64,000 bases of DNA from CAZPQK01 sp964588695 (GCA_964588695.1 CAZPQK010000002.1:1-64000), one strand, 5' to 3'; counted from the first letter of the stretch, positions 1-9,327 are shown. The notes: a model not told the origin generated them from the letters alone. Made by a program: numbers and translations.

Positions 1-363
1 TGCCGCCCGTAGGAGTCTGGGCCGTATCTCAGTCCCAGTGTGGCCGACCACCCTCTCAGGCCGGCTACCCATCGTTGCCATGGTGAGCCGTTACCTCACC
101 ATCAAGCTAATAGGACGCGGGACCATCGCTTGGCGATAGCTTAATCAGAGGCCACCTTTAACTACAAAACATGTGATTTGTAGCATCATGCGGTATTAGC
201 ATTCCGTTAGAAATGTTATCCCCCACCTAGCTGTAGGTTTCCCACGCGTTACTCACCCGTTCGCCACTTTACTCACGGACCGAAGTCCGCTTTCTCGTTC
301 GACTTGCATGCCTAATCCACGCCGCCAGCGTTCGTTCTGAGCCAGGATCAAACTCTCCGTTGT
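1..363 (-). rRNA. 16S ribosomal RNA, 5' part (runs off the left edge)
   Basis: Read on the minus strand, the segment contains the universal 27F site AGAGTTTGATCCTGGCTCAG (bases 337-356), then V1-V2 sequence and the conserved GACTCCTACGGG block at the window edge. By comparison with E. coli numbering the mature 5' end lies about 7 bases upstream of AGAGTTTG, near base 363, and base 1 corresponds to about E. coli position 353. The rest of the gene is outside the window. The conserved block reads CCTACGGGCGGCA, so the base equivalent to E. coli A349 is C. This is inside the EUB338 probe site and is a useful lineage marker. Function (small-subunit rRNA) is certain. Confidence 0.97.
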
Positions 364-554
364 AGAAGATTTTTCATCCTTTTTCGAAACAGAGACGCCG
401 GCTCGTCGCTTTGGTTTCGTACTGACAACCAATGTGAATCGAACCGATTTTCGTCAATGTTCGGTTTTTCGTTGAGTAGACGCATAATCCCAGACGCAAG
501 CGCCTGGGACTAGTTGTCTCAAATCGACGTAACCTCACACACAAACTATATTCT

Positions 555-590
555 GTTTTCAAAGAACAAGGATGAGCCGGAGGGCTCATC
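555..590 (-). promoter_or_regulatory. rRNA leader: hairpin and boxA antitermination site
   Basis: Transcribed leftwards, the 16S leader begins with a perfect 8-bp hairpin (571-590, GATGAGCC/GGCTCATC with a 4-base loop), directly followed by TGTTCTTTGAAAAC (568-555). The latter matches the boxA element that recruits the Nus antitermination complex ahead of 16S genes in many phyla. A second imperfect stem at 488-509 (TCCCAG/CTGGGA) may help leader folding or RNase III processing. Confidence 0.7.
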
Positions 591-604
591 CCGTAGGTCC
601 GCAG

Positions 605-633
605 AATATATCGCGGCCTCAGAAGAGTGTCAA
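605..633 (-). promoter_or_regulatory. Sigma-70 type rRNA promoter
   Basis: On the minus strand TTGACA (633-628) is followed after exactly 17 bases by TATATT (610-605). Transcription would start near base 598, giving a leader of about 235 nt before mature 16S. An A/T-rich stretch just upstream (about 640-655) could act as an UP element. It is one of the closest consensus matches in the window, as expected for an rRNA promoter. Confidence 0.8.
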
Positions 634-934
634 GTACCCATAATGAAGTTTTTGCCGGGGAGCATGAGATTTCTGCAAAGGCCTCCCCTCCTCTCCAACA
701 CGGAGCAAAACGTAAGGGCCTCCTTCTCTCGGCTCTGAGCGATACTCATAAGCTATTGCATCATATATAGATATGAACGCGTGGCCGACCTGATGTATCC
801 CGCGCTGCCTCGCCGCATCCCACCACATCCAATAATTCCCTCAAGGACCGGGTCCGTCCTGACGATGGCGAAGTTGTCACTTGGTGTAAAACGGGGAGTT
901 TGACCGGCCGCCCTTAGGTCCGGCCAGCGTAGTT

Positions 935-3301
935 ATGAAGAAACAGGGAGCAATCCAGCAGGATCGATCGCTTTCGATCCAGTTCGCGGCGTTCGGAGCA
1001 CTAATGACGTGCTTTATCGTCGGGGCTGTTCTTACCGTGCGGGTCTATCAGGAACGACAGACTCAGCGCCAGCAGGCGCAGAGCGAGCTGCGGCGTCAAG
1101 CAGTGGAGTTATCCGTTCGGACCGGCTGGGCGTACGAAACCATCGCGCGCGACCTGGAGATTCTTAAACTCACTCCACCTATTCAGGGCATCGTCCGCGC
1201 GAGGCACAACAACGGTGTCGACGTGGCACACAATTCGACCTTTGACGACTGGCAGCAACGCCTTGAAACGATCTTCGAGTCGTTCCTTTACGCCCGACCG
1301 GAGTACCACCAAATCCGATTCATCGGTGTCGCCGACGGCGGTCGCGAAATCGTCCGCATGGACCATCTCGACAATCAGTTGGTTCGAACCCCGTCGGAGC
1401 GGCTACAGAAGAAGGGCGGGCGCGACTACTTTAACGAGGCCATTCATTTGAACGACGGCGAAGTTGCGTTCTCCGAAGTGGATCAGAACATCGAGTTCGG
1501 CAAGCCCGACTCAACCGCGCCTTCAACAATTCGAGGATTCACGCCCGTCATTTCCGACAAAGGTGAAGTGTTTGGCTTTCTTATAATCAACGCGCATTGG
1601 AAACTTCTGATGCAAGAAGTCATCGCCGAACGAACAGGCGATTGCAACATCCTGGTAATGACACCCGACGGAAACTGCTTTGCCGTTCATCAGCCGGGCG
1701 AGAACCTGAGCATTACCAACGATCCGACCGACCTGAGTTCGTTGTCCGCGACCCAAGCGCGCGGCGAAGGTGTCATCACTCACGGACATGGCGTCAATCG
1801 TCACATCGCCTACTACCTCGACACAACCGTCGGTCGCGTCCCGCACCGCCGTTCGGTTCGCATAGTCGTTGATATGTCCGGCGGTCTACTCTACTCGTCT
1901 ATCGCCGAAACCACGCGTCAGAACATGATCATGGCGTTCTGTGCCACCCTGCTGCTTGCAATAGTTTCGTTCTACTTCGGCCGCCACATTACCAAACCGC
2001 TACTCGATCTCGACGAGATGATCCGCAACTTTGGCGACGACACCTGTCCTCGCTCACTGCTGGTGGAGCGTCGGGACGAAATCGGAGCTATCGCCCGCAG
2101 CTATCACGGATTGGTGGATAAACTCGAACGGTCGCGGCAGTCCGAACGGCGTGCGTTTGATACCACCGAAGCCGTTGTTCGCACATCCGTCGACGGTGTC
2201 GTTCTCTTCGACGCGACCGGAACTATCGTTTCCGCCAACCCGGCCAGCGAGCAAATGTTGGATCGTGGCAAAGATCAACTGGTCGGCCAGTCGATCGACG
2301 AATTACTTCCGGGTTTGCGCGAACCCGACACTGACGACCAGGCTCGTGAACTAGTGGTCACCTTGGCCGATGAAAGCCAATTGGATCTGGAAACGTCAGT
2401 GACCGACCTCAACATTGTTGGCGAACAGCAACTCTTTTCGCTATTGCTCCGCGACATCACGCAGCGAAAAGCCGATGAACGTGCGTTGCGCGAACAAACC
2501 GAGCAACTTCAATCGACAGTACTGCGCCTCGACAACGCCAACGAAGAGGTCCGACAATTCGCGCACATCGTATCGCACGACCTACGCGCGCCGCTGGTTA
2601 ACCTACAGGGATTCTCGGACTTTCTTACCAAGGGTGTGGAGACGCTACGCGAACACCTGGAGGCTTCGTCCCACCCGTTGGAACAAGGAGATATCGATTT
2701 GCTTCGCGAGCGCATCCCGTCGGCGACGAAATACATTCGAGAGTCCACCATGCGCATGCAGCAACAGTTGGATTCAATTCTACAGGTGTCGAGGCTGGGT
2801 CGGTACACGCTCTCGCCTAAACAGATCAACCTCGCAGTTCTGTTTTCCGAAATCTGCGAATCGCACCTGGGACCAAAATGGAGTAGTGCCGTCACCCTTG
2901 ACCTCGACGAGATTCCCGTAGTCGAGATCGATGAGAAAGCAATCCGTACCATCGCCACAAACCTTTGTTCGAACGCGATTAAGTACCAGGTTCCCGAGCG
3001 CCCGTTGGCCATAAAGATCACTGGACGCCGCAGTGACACCCAGCTCGAGATTGCCATATCGGACAACGGTCGCGGCATTGCGCCCGCCGACTGCGAAAAA
3101 GTTTTTCAACTGTTCAAACGTTGCGGTCGGCCGGACACCGACGGCGAAGGCGTAGGCCTGGCTTTCACAAAAACCGTTGTCGAAAGACTCGGGGGCACAA
3201 TTGTGTGTGAAAGCATTCTCGGCGAAGGCACCACGTTTTCAATCACACTTCCCCAACTCAGCTTCCAACCACGAACGGAGGAACCATGCCTGACGAGCTA
3301 G
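935..3301 (+). CDS. Membrane sensor histidine kinase (Cache-like sensor, HAMP, PAS, HisKA, HATPase)
   Basis: A 788-residue hybrid-free sensor kinase. Seen: a first membrane segment at about 17-36; a roughly 290-residue extracytoplasmic region resembling double-Cache sensors; a second membrane segment at 330-349; a HAMP linker (350-400); a PAS domain (about 405-510); a HisKA dimerisation helix with the phospho-accepting His548 in SHDLRAPL; and a HATPase_c domain with N box (NLCSN, about 676-680), G1 (DNGRG, 710-714) and G2 (GEGVGLA, 737-743). The HDLRAP and RCGR features resemble bacteriophytochrome-type kinases. The stop codon lies 16 bases inside the downstream response regulator, so the two are translated together and almost certainly form a cognate pair. 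The ligand is unknown. Confidence 0.93.
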   Translation: MKKQGAIQQDRSLSIQFAAFGALMTCFIVGAVLTVRVYQERQTQRQQAQSELRRQAVELSVRTGWAYETIARDLEILKLTPPIQGIVRARHNNGVDVAHNSTFDDWQQRLETIFESFLYARPEYHQIRFIGVADGGREIVRMDHLDNQLVRTPSERLQKKGGRDYFNEAIHLNDGEVAFSEVDQNIEFGKPDSTAPSTIRGFTPVISDKGEVFGFLIINAHWKLLMQEVIAERTGDCNILVMTPDGNCFAVHQPGENLSITNDPTDLSSLSATQARGEGVITHGHGVNRHIAYYLDTTVGRVPHRRSVRIVVDMSGGLLYSSIAETTRQNMIMAFCATLLLAIVSFYFGRHITKPLLDLDEMIRNFGDDTCPRSLLVERRDEIGAIARSYHGLVDKLERSRQSERRAFDTTEAVVRTSVDGVVLFDATGTIVSANPASEQMLDRGKDQLVGQSIDELLPGLREPDTDDQARELVVTLADESQLDLETSVTDLNIVGEQQLFSLLLRDITQRKADERALREQTEQLQSTVLRLDNANEEVRQFAHIVSHDLRAPLVNLQGFSDFLTKGVETLREHLEASSHPLEQGDIDLLRERIPSATKYIRESTMRMQQQLDSILQVSRLGRYTLSPKQINLAVLFSEICESHLGPKWSSAVTLDLDEIPVVEIDEKAIRTIATNLCSNAIKYQVPERPLAIKITGRRSDTQLEIAISDNGRGIAPADCEKVFQLFKRCGRPDTDGEGVGLAFTKTVVERLGGTIVCESILGEGTTFSITLPQLSFQPRTEEPCLTS

Positions 3302-3726
3302 CCATATACATTGTTGAAGACGACGATGGATATGCGGAACTGGTATCTATGAACATTCGTGAGGCTGGCATAGCCAACCCACTTGTTCGCTTTAAGAGCG
3401 GCTACGATGTTCTCGATCACATTCTCTGCGAAAGACAATCGCCGGCAACGCCGCTACTCATGCTTCTGGACCTCAACATGCCGGGAATGCACGGCACCGA
3501 AGTCATCGAGAACATCCGCAACAATCCGCAGACCAAAGCGATCCCGATCGTGGTCTTGACGACATCCGGAAACGCCCCGGAAATCAAACAGTGCTATGAG
3601 CTGGGGTGCAACCTTTACCTGACCAAGCCGGTCGAAAGCGACGCTTTGGTAAAGGCCATTCGGTCTCTTGGATTGGTATTTCAGTTGATTCGTCTGCCGA
3701 ACGACGAGTACGCACGCGCGCAGTGA
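3286..3726 (+). CDS. Single-domain response regulator (Rcp1/CheY-like)
   Basis: A 146-residue stand-alone receiver domain. The acidic pocket is EDDD (11-14), the phosphorylation site is Asp62 in LLDLNMPG, the switch Thr is at 92-93 and the conserved Lys114 is in LTKP. There is no output domain, so it acts by phosphorelay or protein contact. Family members (Rcp1-like) usually partner PAS/GAF histidine kinases. The start ATG lies within the 3' end of the kinase gene, preceded by GGAGG 5 bases upstream. A U-poor hairpin (CCAGCC/GGCTGG, 3728-3744) follows the stop. Confidence 0.93.
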   Translation: MPDELAIYIVEDDDGYAELVSMNIREAGIANPLVRFKSGYDVLDHILCERQSPATPLLMLLDLNMPGMHGTEVIENIRNNPQTKAIPIVVLTTSGNAPEIKQCYELGCNLYLTKPVESDALVKAIRSLGLVFQLIRLPNDEYARAQ

Positions 3727-3760
3727 CCCAGCCAATCAGGCTGGCGGTTGCGCTGTACGA

Positions 3761-6469
3761 CTAGAACCGCCCGTTGATGTACGAGCGGTACCAGTTTTCG
3801 GTAAACACGAGCCGCGTTTCGTGATCGGCAGTGAACTCGATGAGTTCTAACATGACAAGCACGTCGGGGTCGTCGGTGGACGCATAGCCAGCGAACCCGG
3901 CGAGCAAAAGTATTTCTGGGCGACCGTTGGCGTCAAAAAGTAAATTGGGGACACCGAGCTGCAACGCTGGCGTGGTAGTAACGGCGACCGCAAACATCGC
4001 CGCTCCGTTGCCGGTTCCGGCGCGGAAAAGCAACTCGCCACCGTCACGCGACCAAATTGGCCATGCACCACCATCAGTTGAAATCTGCCACTTGCCTTGC
4101 CCGGACGGAAACCGAGTAAGGTACACTTCGTTACGCCCCGATTCATTAGACATGTAGGCTGCCCAGTTTCCATCCGGCGACAAAGCCACCCCCAACTCCG
4201 AAGCCGCCGTCGCAACCAACGGCGTCGGAGGCGTCGATCCGTCGAGCGAGGTGTAGTAAATGTCGTTACCACTCTCGGGCCCAAACAACGTATAACCGAT
4301 GATCGTTCCCGTTGCGGATGTCGAAGGGGCGTAACCTTCCGTCAGCTCCGTTGGCGTTCCCGTTCCATCCGCCCGCGTTACCATAAGCTTACCGACACCA
4401 GAATCGTTATGGTCGTAAACAATAAACTCACCGTCAGAAATCCACGCGCTACGGGCGTCGTTGGTTGCATCAAACGTAAGCCGCGTTCTCGTTCCACGCT
4501 CGATACTGTGCACCCACAAGTCGCGGTTACCGTTTTCCAATGCCGACACGATTATCGATTGACCATCCGGCGAGACAATTGGCCAGATCATCCCCTCCTG
4601 CCCCTGGCCAACGCGACGAAGGATTTGACCGGCGCGATCGGTAAGCACGAGGTGCTGGCTTCCCATCCCTGTTCCGACCGCGTACAACATAGCACCGTCT
4701 CGCGACACCGATGGGAACGACGCGTCGGCATCAATCAGGAATGGATCCCCCACAATCTCGAGTCGATCCAGATCGAAAGCCGCGCCCCACACCCCGGGAT
4801 TGGATTGCAAGCGATGAAAAATCAAGAACCCACCGGTTGGAGATTCGGGAGCAGAAACGTATTCCGCGTACTCGAGTCGCGCGCCTTGAATGTGTAGCAA
4901 CACTTTGCGCTCACCGTTGGCGAACACTTCGATGGTTTCGCGACCCTGCGCGTTGTGCGTGGTAAACAGCACGCCACGCCCGCCCGGTAACGCGCTCGGC
5001 GTGTGAAAGTCAGACTCGGTGGGCGCTGGCTCAAACAGCGGCCGTGCGTCGCCGCCGCGCTCGGAGACCACATAGATGGGCCCCGTGTTAGGCGCAAGGT
5101 AGAGCATACCGTTCTCGTCCCAATCCGCACCGTCCAACTCGCCGTGGGGAAAGTCGCATATAACCGATGGCGAACCGCCCGGGGCCGGCACCTTTTGCAC
5201 CCGACCATTGCTGGCAAAAGCAATCCACTCGCTGTCGTGCGACCAAAATAACGTGCTCGCGCCGTCACTCTGTACAATCGGCTGGTCTTCCAGTCCCTGA
5301 AGATCGCGCACAAAAATTTCGCCGTGGACAAAGTACGCAACCCGGCGACCATCCGGAGACACCGCGCAGTTGTTCGGATACCGAACCGACAGCCCCTCTT
5401 TGTGAATCCAAAAGCGGCGGTCGTTGTGCTCTGCTTGTGGTGTTGGCGCTAGCATTCGCCCCAGCAGCGCGGCCAAAACCGCCACCGCAATAACGACGGG
5501 TACCCACAGTTTGGCACCGCGCCCCCCCGAGGCCGACGCGTGGTCGGATTGTGGCGACACTCCAAAAGTGCTCGCGCCGGTCAATAACGACCCCTCCGAT
5601 TCCCCCGCCTTAAGCTCCTGCAGTGCAATGCGCGCTTCGCCAATTGACTGCAAACGCTGTCGTGGGTCTTTTTCCAGGCAGCGTCGAATGAGTTCGGCAA
5701 TGATCGACGGCGTGTCGGCGGGCAAAAGCGCCCAGTCCGGCGTGTCCTTAATTACTGACGCCAACGTGTCGCTAATCGTCTCGCCGGTGAACAACTGCTT
5801 ACCCGACATCATCTCAAACAACAGCACACCAAACGACCAGATGTCAGCGCGGCGATCCACCGGCTTACCGCGAGCTTGCTCGGGGCTCATGTACGCGGCG
5901 GTACCCAACACCATTCCGGCGGTACTGGCATCCAGTGACAACGTTGGTGACATTGTGTTTATCGTCTGAGCGCTATCGTTGTCGCCGCCACCATCGTCCA
6001 AAAACGCTTTCGCCAGTCCAAAGTCCAAGACCTTAACGCGATGATCGGGCGTCACAATAACATTGGCGGGTTTAAGGTCGCGATGTACCACGCCGGCGTC
6101 ATGCGCGAACTCCAGCGCCTCGGTAATTTGCACGGCGATGTCCACCACTTCGTCGCGCGGCAGTCGTCGGGCTTGCAGCAACGAGGCCAGGTCGTCACCT
6201 TCGACCAACTCCAACACCAACGCGTGGGTGTCGCGTTCGTGTTCGAGCCCATAGATAGCGGCGATGTTGGCGTGGTTTAACGAAGCCAGCAAGCGGGCTT
6301 CTCGCTGAAAACGACCCATTCGTTGCCGGTCAGAAACGTAAGCCTGGGGGAGTATCTTAAGCGCGACGTCGCGATTTAGCTTTTCGTCACGGGCGCGATA
6401 CACCTCGCCCATACCGCCAGCGCCAAGCTTGTCAGTAACCTTGTAGTGCGCGATCGAATCGCCGATCAT
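3761..6469 (-). CDS. Ser/Thr protein kinase with C-terminal beta-propeller
   Basis: A 902-residue Hanks-type kinase. The N-terminal kinase domain (about 9-280) has the glycine loop GAGGMG (16-21), invariant Lys38, catalytic HRDLKPAN (129-136), DFG (149-151) and an APE-like SPE (195-197), so it should be active. A membrane segment follows at 321-340. The remaining about 540 residues contain repeated SPDG/SRDG blades typical of WD40-like PD40/TolB propellers, placed outside the cytoplasmic membrane. This architecture is common in Acidobacteria and FCB-group bacteria and is thought to sense an envelope ligand. The ATG is preceded by AAGGG. It is convergent with the response regulator gene. Substrates are unknown. 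Confidence 0.93.
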   Translation of the reverse strand: MIGDSIAHYKVTDKLGAGGMGEVYRARDEKLNRDVALKILPQAYVSDRQRMGRFQREARLLASLNHANIAAIYGLEHERDTHALVLELVEGDDLASLLQARRLPRDEVVDIAVQITEALEFAHDAGVVHRDLKPANVIVTPDHRVKVLDFGLAKAFLDDGGGDNDSAQTINTMSPTLSLDASTAGMVLGTAAYMSPEQARGKPVDRRADIWSFGVLLFEMMSGKQLFTGETISDTLASVIKDTPDWALLPADTPSIIAELIRRCLEKDPRQRLQSIGEARIALQELKAGESEGSLLTGASTFGVSPQSDHASASGGRGAKLWVPVVIAVAVLAALLGRMLAPTPQAEHNDRRFWIHKEGLSVRYPNNCAVSPDGRRVAYFVHGEIFVRDLQGLEDQPIVQSDGASTLFWSHDSEWIAFASNGRVQKVPAPGGSPSVICDFPHGELDGADWDENGMLYLAPNTGPIYVVSERGGDARPLFEPAPTESDFHTPSALPGGRGVLFTTHNAQGRETIEVFANGERKVLLHIQGARLEYAEYVSAPESPTGGFLIFHRLQSNPGVWGAAFDLDRLEIVGDPFLIDADASFPSVSRDGAMLYAVGTGMGSQHLVLTDRAGQILRRVGQGQEGMIWPIVSPDGQSIIVSALENGNRDLWVHSIERGTRTRLTFDATNDARSAWISDGEFIVYDHNDSGVGKLMVTRADGTGTPTELTEGYAPSTSATGTIIGYTLFGPESGNDIYYTSLDGSTPPTPLVATAASELGVALSPDGNWAAYMSNESGRNEVYLTRFPSGQGKWQISTDGGAWPIWSRDGGELLFRAGTGNGAAMFAVAVTTTPALQLGVPNLLFDANGRPEILLLAGFAGYASTDDPDVLVMLELIEFTADHETRLVFTENWYRSYINGRF

Positions 6470-6586
6470 GTCCGGCCCTTACCATGTATGGGTGGGAATT
6501 TTGGGGATGACGTCACCGGGTCGCTACCGGCCGCCAAGCCGTCGTCGCAGTAGAGTAACCGATGGGACACCATGCGCGAAGAGGAT

Positions 6587-7645
6587 TTAGCCAGCCCGGC
6601 CGCAACTAAGCTTGAGCCCGCCAGTCACGTACGACCACATGACTTCGCGCTGGGTACTTAAGGAAAGCGGCTTAACCGCAGCGGCGTCAAGCTCGGCCTG
6701 TATTAGTAATGGCTCTTCGCCGCCGGCCAGGCGTCGGCGCCAGTCGCCAATACGTTGGCGGGATTCCATGAACCAGTCCCACAACGCCGGCGGAGGAACA
6801 TCGGGCGCTGGCAACGTAAACAGAGGCATCTCGGTAACAATCGTCAACGGATCGCCCCCCATCAACCGAACCGTTTCCATTGACGACGGTCGAAACCAAC
6901 TTGCCGTCTCACTATCGCCACGCTGCAAAAAGTAATCTCGCATCGCAACCGAGTTGGGACGTGTGGAAAAACCCTCCCCCACGCGGATGAACCCTTTTTC
7001 GCCTTCGCGATCGACATCAAACAAAGCAACGCCAGCGACCGCCGCCGCCATTTGCATTTCGCGCATCAGTCCGCGGGAACGCTCCACCCACTCGGGATCA
7101 ATCAGAAACCAGGCACCGGATGCGAAACCCATGCTATGCAACGACGCGTGAAAACAAAACGGTCGAGCATCGGTATGCCACCATTGGTAAACGGCGGTCG
7201 GTTCGGGGCGCGCATTGTCGTCGCTGTAACGTGGAAAACCGAACTCGATATCGTCGCCCGGCATTTCGCGTCGCGCTCCCGACAAGTACGCGAGCGGATC
7301 ATACCCGCCGCCCGTCGGTTCCGGAGCAGCCCAACCAGCATTCTCTACTTCTCCGTCAGGATTAATATGCGGAACGATCCACCAGTTGAAGCGCGTCAAC
7401 AGCGGATGGTCGTCTGACAGGCTCGCCAGGTAGCACACGGCGCGCCGCAGGAGTCCCGGCCCCACGGGTTCGTCGGCGTGTGCACCGGCGATTAAACTCA
7501 CCCGTCGCGCACCAACGCCGAAGCGAAAACCTTGCACCTCGCGGCCACTGCGCGAACCCCCCAAGGCTATCGCGTGCTCCGACAACGTCGCCGGGTTCAC
7601 GCGCATCGCGAGAACGTTTTCCAATGCCGTAAACGGATCAATCAC
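6587..7645 (-). CDS. M14-family zinc carboxypeptidase-like protein
   Basis: A 352-residue protein with the M14 metal-binding pattern: His56 and Glu59 in GAHADEP, a later zinc His in FHASLHS (166 or 170), the HINPDGE segment (93-99) that carries substrate-binding residues, and a candidate catalytic Glu272 in VTEMP. No signal peptide is visible, so it may act in the cytoplasm. The start is GTG and overlaps the stop of the upstream glycosyltransferase by four bases (GTGA), indicating translational coupling. M14 enzymes cleave C-terminal residues or, in some subfamilies, peptidoglycan amide bonds; the glycosyltransferase neighbour leaves an envelope role possible but unproven. Confidence 0.8.
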   Translation of the reverse strand: MIDPFTALENVLAMRVNPATLSEHAIALGGSRSGREVQGFRFGVGARRVSLIAGAHADEPVGPGLLRRAVCYLASLSDDHPLLTRFNWWIVPHINPDGEVENAGWAAPEPTGGGYDPLAYLSGARREMPGDDIEFGFPRYSDDNARPEPTAVYQWWHTDARPFCFHASLHSMGFASGAWFLIDPEWVERSRGLMREMQMAAAVAGVALFDVDREGEKGFIRVGEGFSTRPNSVAMRDYFLQRGDSETASWFRPSSMETVRLMGGDPLTIVTEMPLFTLPAPDVPPPALWDWFMESRQRIGDWRRRLAGGEEPLLIQAELDAAAVKPLSLSTQREVMWSYVTGGLKLSCGRAG

Positions 7646-8670
7646 TTCGCTTCGGCCACCTTGCGTTGCAACAACGCTTCGAAGTCGCTAACCGCGACAT
7701 CCCAACTAAACATCTCGACTTTGCGTCGCGCCGCGTCGCTCAGCCGACGGCGCAGCCCTTCGTTACTAACCATGTGCGCGACGGCTGCCGCGAGCGGCTC
7801 GGGCTCGCGCGGCGGCACCAGCAACGCAGTAACATCGTGCCGCGCAAAATCGGCAACGCCGCCGATGTTCGAACACACAACCGGCGTTTCACATGCCATC
7901 GCCTCCACCACCGGATTATTCCACCCGGCGTACCATTGCGCGTCGACAAACAGATCGGCGGCACTGTACGCCTCGGCCATTTGCTCTTGCGGTATTTGAC
8001 GCCCGTGATAAGTAGCCCACACCAAATGTCCAAACTGCTTCTTTAGCAACTCGGAGGCCGCGACGACTTCGCGATAACCCTTGTGTTCACGCGGGTCGCC
8101 ACTGGTGAGAATCCGAAAGCTATCCGGTCTCGCGTTGGGCCAAAGTCGCCGTGCCGTTTCGGTCGAGCGAGCATTAGCGATGGGATGAAAATAGTCAAAG
8201 TTCACACCGCCCAATTGCAGCTCGGTATCCAGCGACAAGTTGTCGCGCAGCCACGTTTGCATCCACGTGGCATTCGACACGTGGACGAACGGCAACTGCA
8301 AACAACGCTTTAACGATAACATACGCCCCTTGCGCGGCCACCACTGACGAATGGTAAAGCGCTTTAGCTGCTCGCGATCGTATAGCGCCAGGATGTAGAA
8401 CAGTTTTACTTTTGCGATCGCACGTTGGGCCACCCGATACTGTGGCGGATTGTTAAACACCAACACGTCGGCGGGAATATTCGCCGTATTCAGGTATATG
8501 TCGTGAAGTGGATACACTTCCGCACGACATGGCATCCACGAACACGGCTGGCCGGAGGGGTGATAGACGGCAACGTCGTGTCCTCGATCCGCCAGACGGT
8601 TGGCAAATTCAAGGACACGACGAATGCCGCCGTAAAGTTCCAGGTGTGGTTCCACAAACACGATTCGCAT
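7642..8670 (-). CDS. GT4-family glycosyltransferase
   Basis: A 342-residue GT-B fold enzyme. Visible are the N-terminal acceptor-site motif YGGIRRV (13-19) and the donor-site block GWNNPVVEAMACETPVV (about 249-265) typical of GT4 retaining transferases using nucleotide-sugars. In the EX7E signature the first Glu appears replaced by Ala (AGWNNPVVE), while Glu256 is kept. It is the first gene of a pair with the M14-like protein downstream, overlapping it by four bases. No strong ribosome-binding site is visible before the ATG. The sugar and acceptor cannot be told from sequence. Confidence 0.88.
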   Translation of the reverse strand: MRIVFVEPHLELYGGIRRVLEFANRLADRGHDVAVYHPSGQPCSWMPCRAEVYPLHDIYLNTANIPADVLVFNNPPQYRVAQRAIAKVKLFYILALYDREQLKRFTIRQWWPRKGRMLSLKRCLQLPFVHVSNATWMQTWLRDNLSLDTELQLGGVNFDYFHPIANARSTETARRLWPNARPDSFRILTSGDPREHKGYREVVAASELLKKQFGHLVWATYHGRQIPQEQMAEAYSAADLFVDAQWYAGWNNPVVEAMACETPVVCSNIGGVADFARHDVTALLVPPREPEPLAAAVAHMVSNEGLRRRLSDAARRKVEMFSWDVAVSDFEALLQRKVAEAK

Positions 8671-8711
8671 TTGCGGATTATCTTTGGTTTACGCCGACGG
8701 CGCAAGCGGGC

Positions 8712-9143
8712 TTAATGCCCGTCGTAGTAAACCGGCAGGTCTATGTCGCCGCTACCGCTAACCCATGCCTCGGTACAGTTGTATCCCGATGGACAAACGT
8801 AGACGTCGTAGCAACTGCACTCGTCCTTGTTAAAATGGATGACCGCGCGGCCGTACTCGTCGGTACGGTCGGATTCGATGGTGTAACTGTCGGCGCAGTT
8901 GCTGTGGCTGTAGTGCGACGCGTGACGCGTACGATATTTACGCAGGTAAACCGTCTTGCCGCGTAACGGATCGCCGGTATCGGCGTCGTAAACATAAACT
9001 TCAATGCGCTTGCGATAGTTATCGCACTTCACACCGTGAGGATTGTGAGCTTCGTGGTAATGACATTCGGAAAAGCCCAGCGTTAGGCCAACACAGGACA
9101 ACAACAGAAACAATCCCGAACGCCGCATCAAACGAGACAGCAT
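8712..9143 (-). CDS. Small Cys/His-rich secreted protein of unknown function
   Basis: I place the start at the ATG at 9143, which has GGAGG 7 bases upstream; the same frame is open up to 9308 but the longer version would bury the signal peptide. The 143-residue product starts with two Arg-containing residues and a hydrophobic stretch (about 8-24, LFLLLSCVGLTLGF), so it is exported; LLSC could be a weak lipobox. The mature part has seven Cys and about nine His, with a HYHEAHNPH cluster near its N-terminus. A central stretch (IEVYVYDADTGDPLRGKTV) resembles carboxypeptidase-regulatory/transthyretin-like beta sandwiches. Disulfide stabilisation or metal binding is plausible but is inference. Confidence 0.65.
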   Translation of the reverse strand: MLSRLMRRSGLFLLLSCVGLTLGFSECHYHEAHNPHGVKCDNYRKRIEVYVYDADTGDPLRGKTVYLRKYRTRHASHYSHSNCADSYTIESDRTDEYGRAVIHFNKDECSCYDVYVCPSGYNCTEAWVSGSGDIDLPVYYDGH

Positions 9144-9155
9144 AGCCACCTCCGT

Positions 9156-9233
9156 GGGGGAAACATCACAGGGGGTTTCAGCAGGGGCGTTCGCGGTCCA
9201 GGGAGGCCGCACAGGGGGGAGCAATTCAGGGGG
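9156..9233 (+). repeat. Periodic G-tract (CAGGGG) repeat, G-quadruplex-prone
   Basis: On the plus strand six G-runs of 3-6 bases occur at 9156, 9171, 9184, 9201, 9214 and 9229, spaced 13-17 bases; five are preceded by CA. The opposite strand, which is the leader of the secreted protein at 8712-9143, therefore carries repeated CCCCTG. The block lies between tyrS and that gene. Whether it is a protein-binding array, a G-quadruplex or chance is not known. Confidence 0.45.
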
Positions 9234-9327
9234 AGTGCCGAAAGTATTAGAGAATCGTGGTTTGGACGCAAGTGGATTCAACCCAAACCGCGCCGGAATC
9301 CCGTTCAACCTGGGACTTCGTAAACAA

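Larger units (their letters stand above)
364..934. other. Intergenic region between 16S rRNA and the kinase operon
   Basis: The left part holds the rRNA leader and promoter described separately (up to 633). Bases 634-934 contain no open frame with a ribosome-binding site or recognisable product. I see no clear promoter for the rightward kinase gene and no tRNA. Confidence 0.6.

Noticed and set aside
9144..9308. N-terminal extension of the Cys/His-rich protein gene
   Set aside because: It lacks a ribosome-binding site, runs through the G-tract repeat and would bury the signal peptide; the ATG at 9143 has GGAGG.
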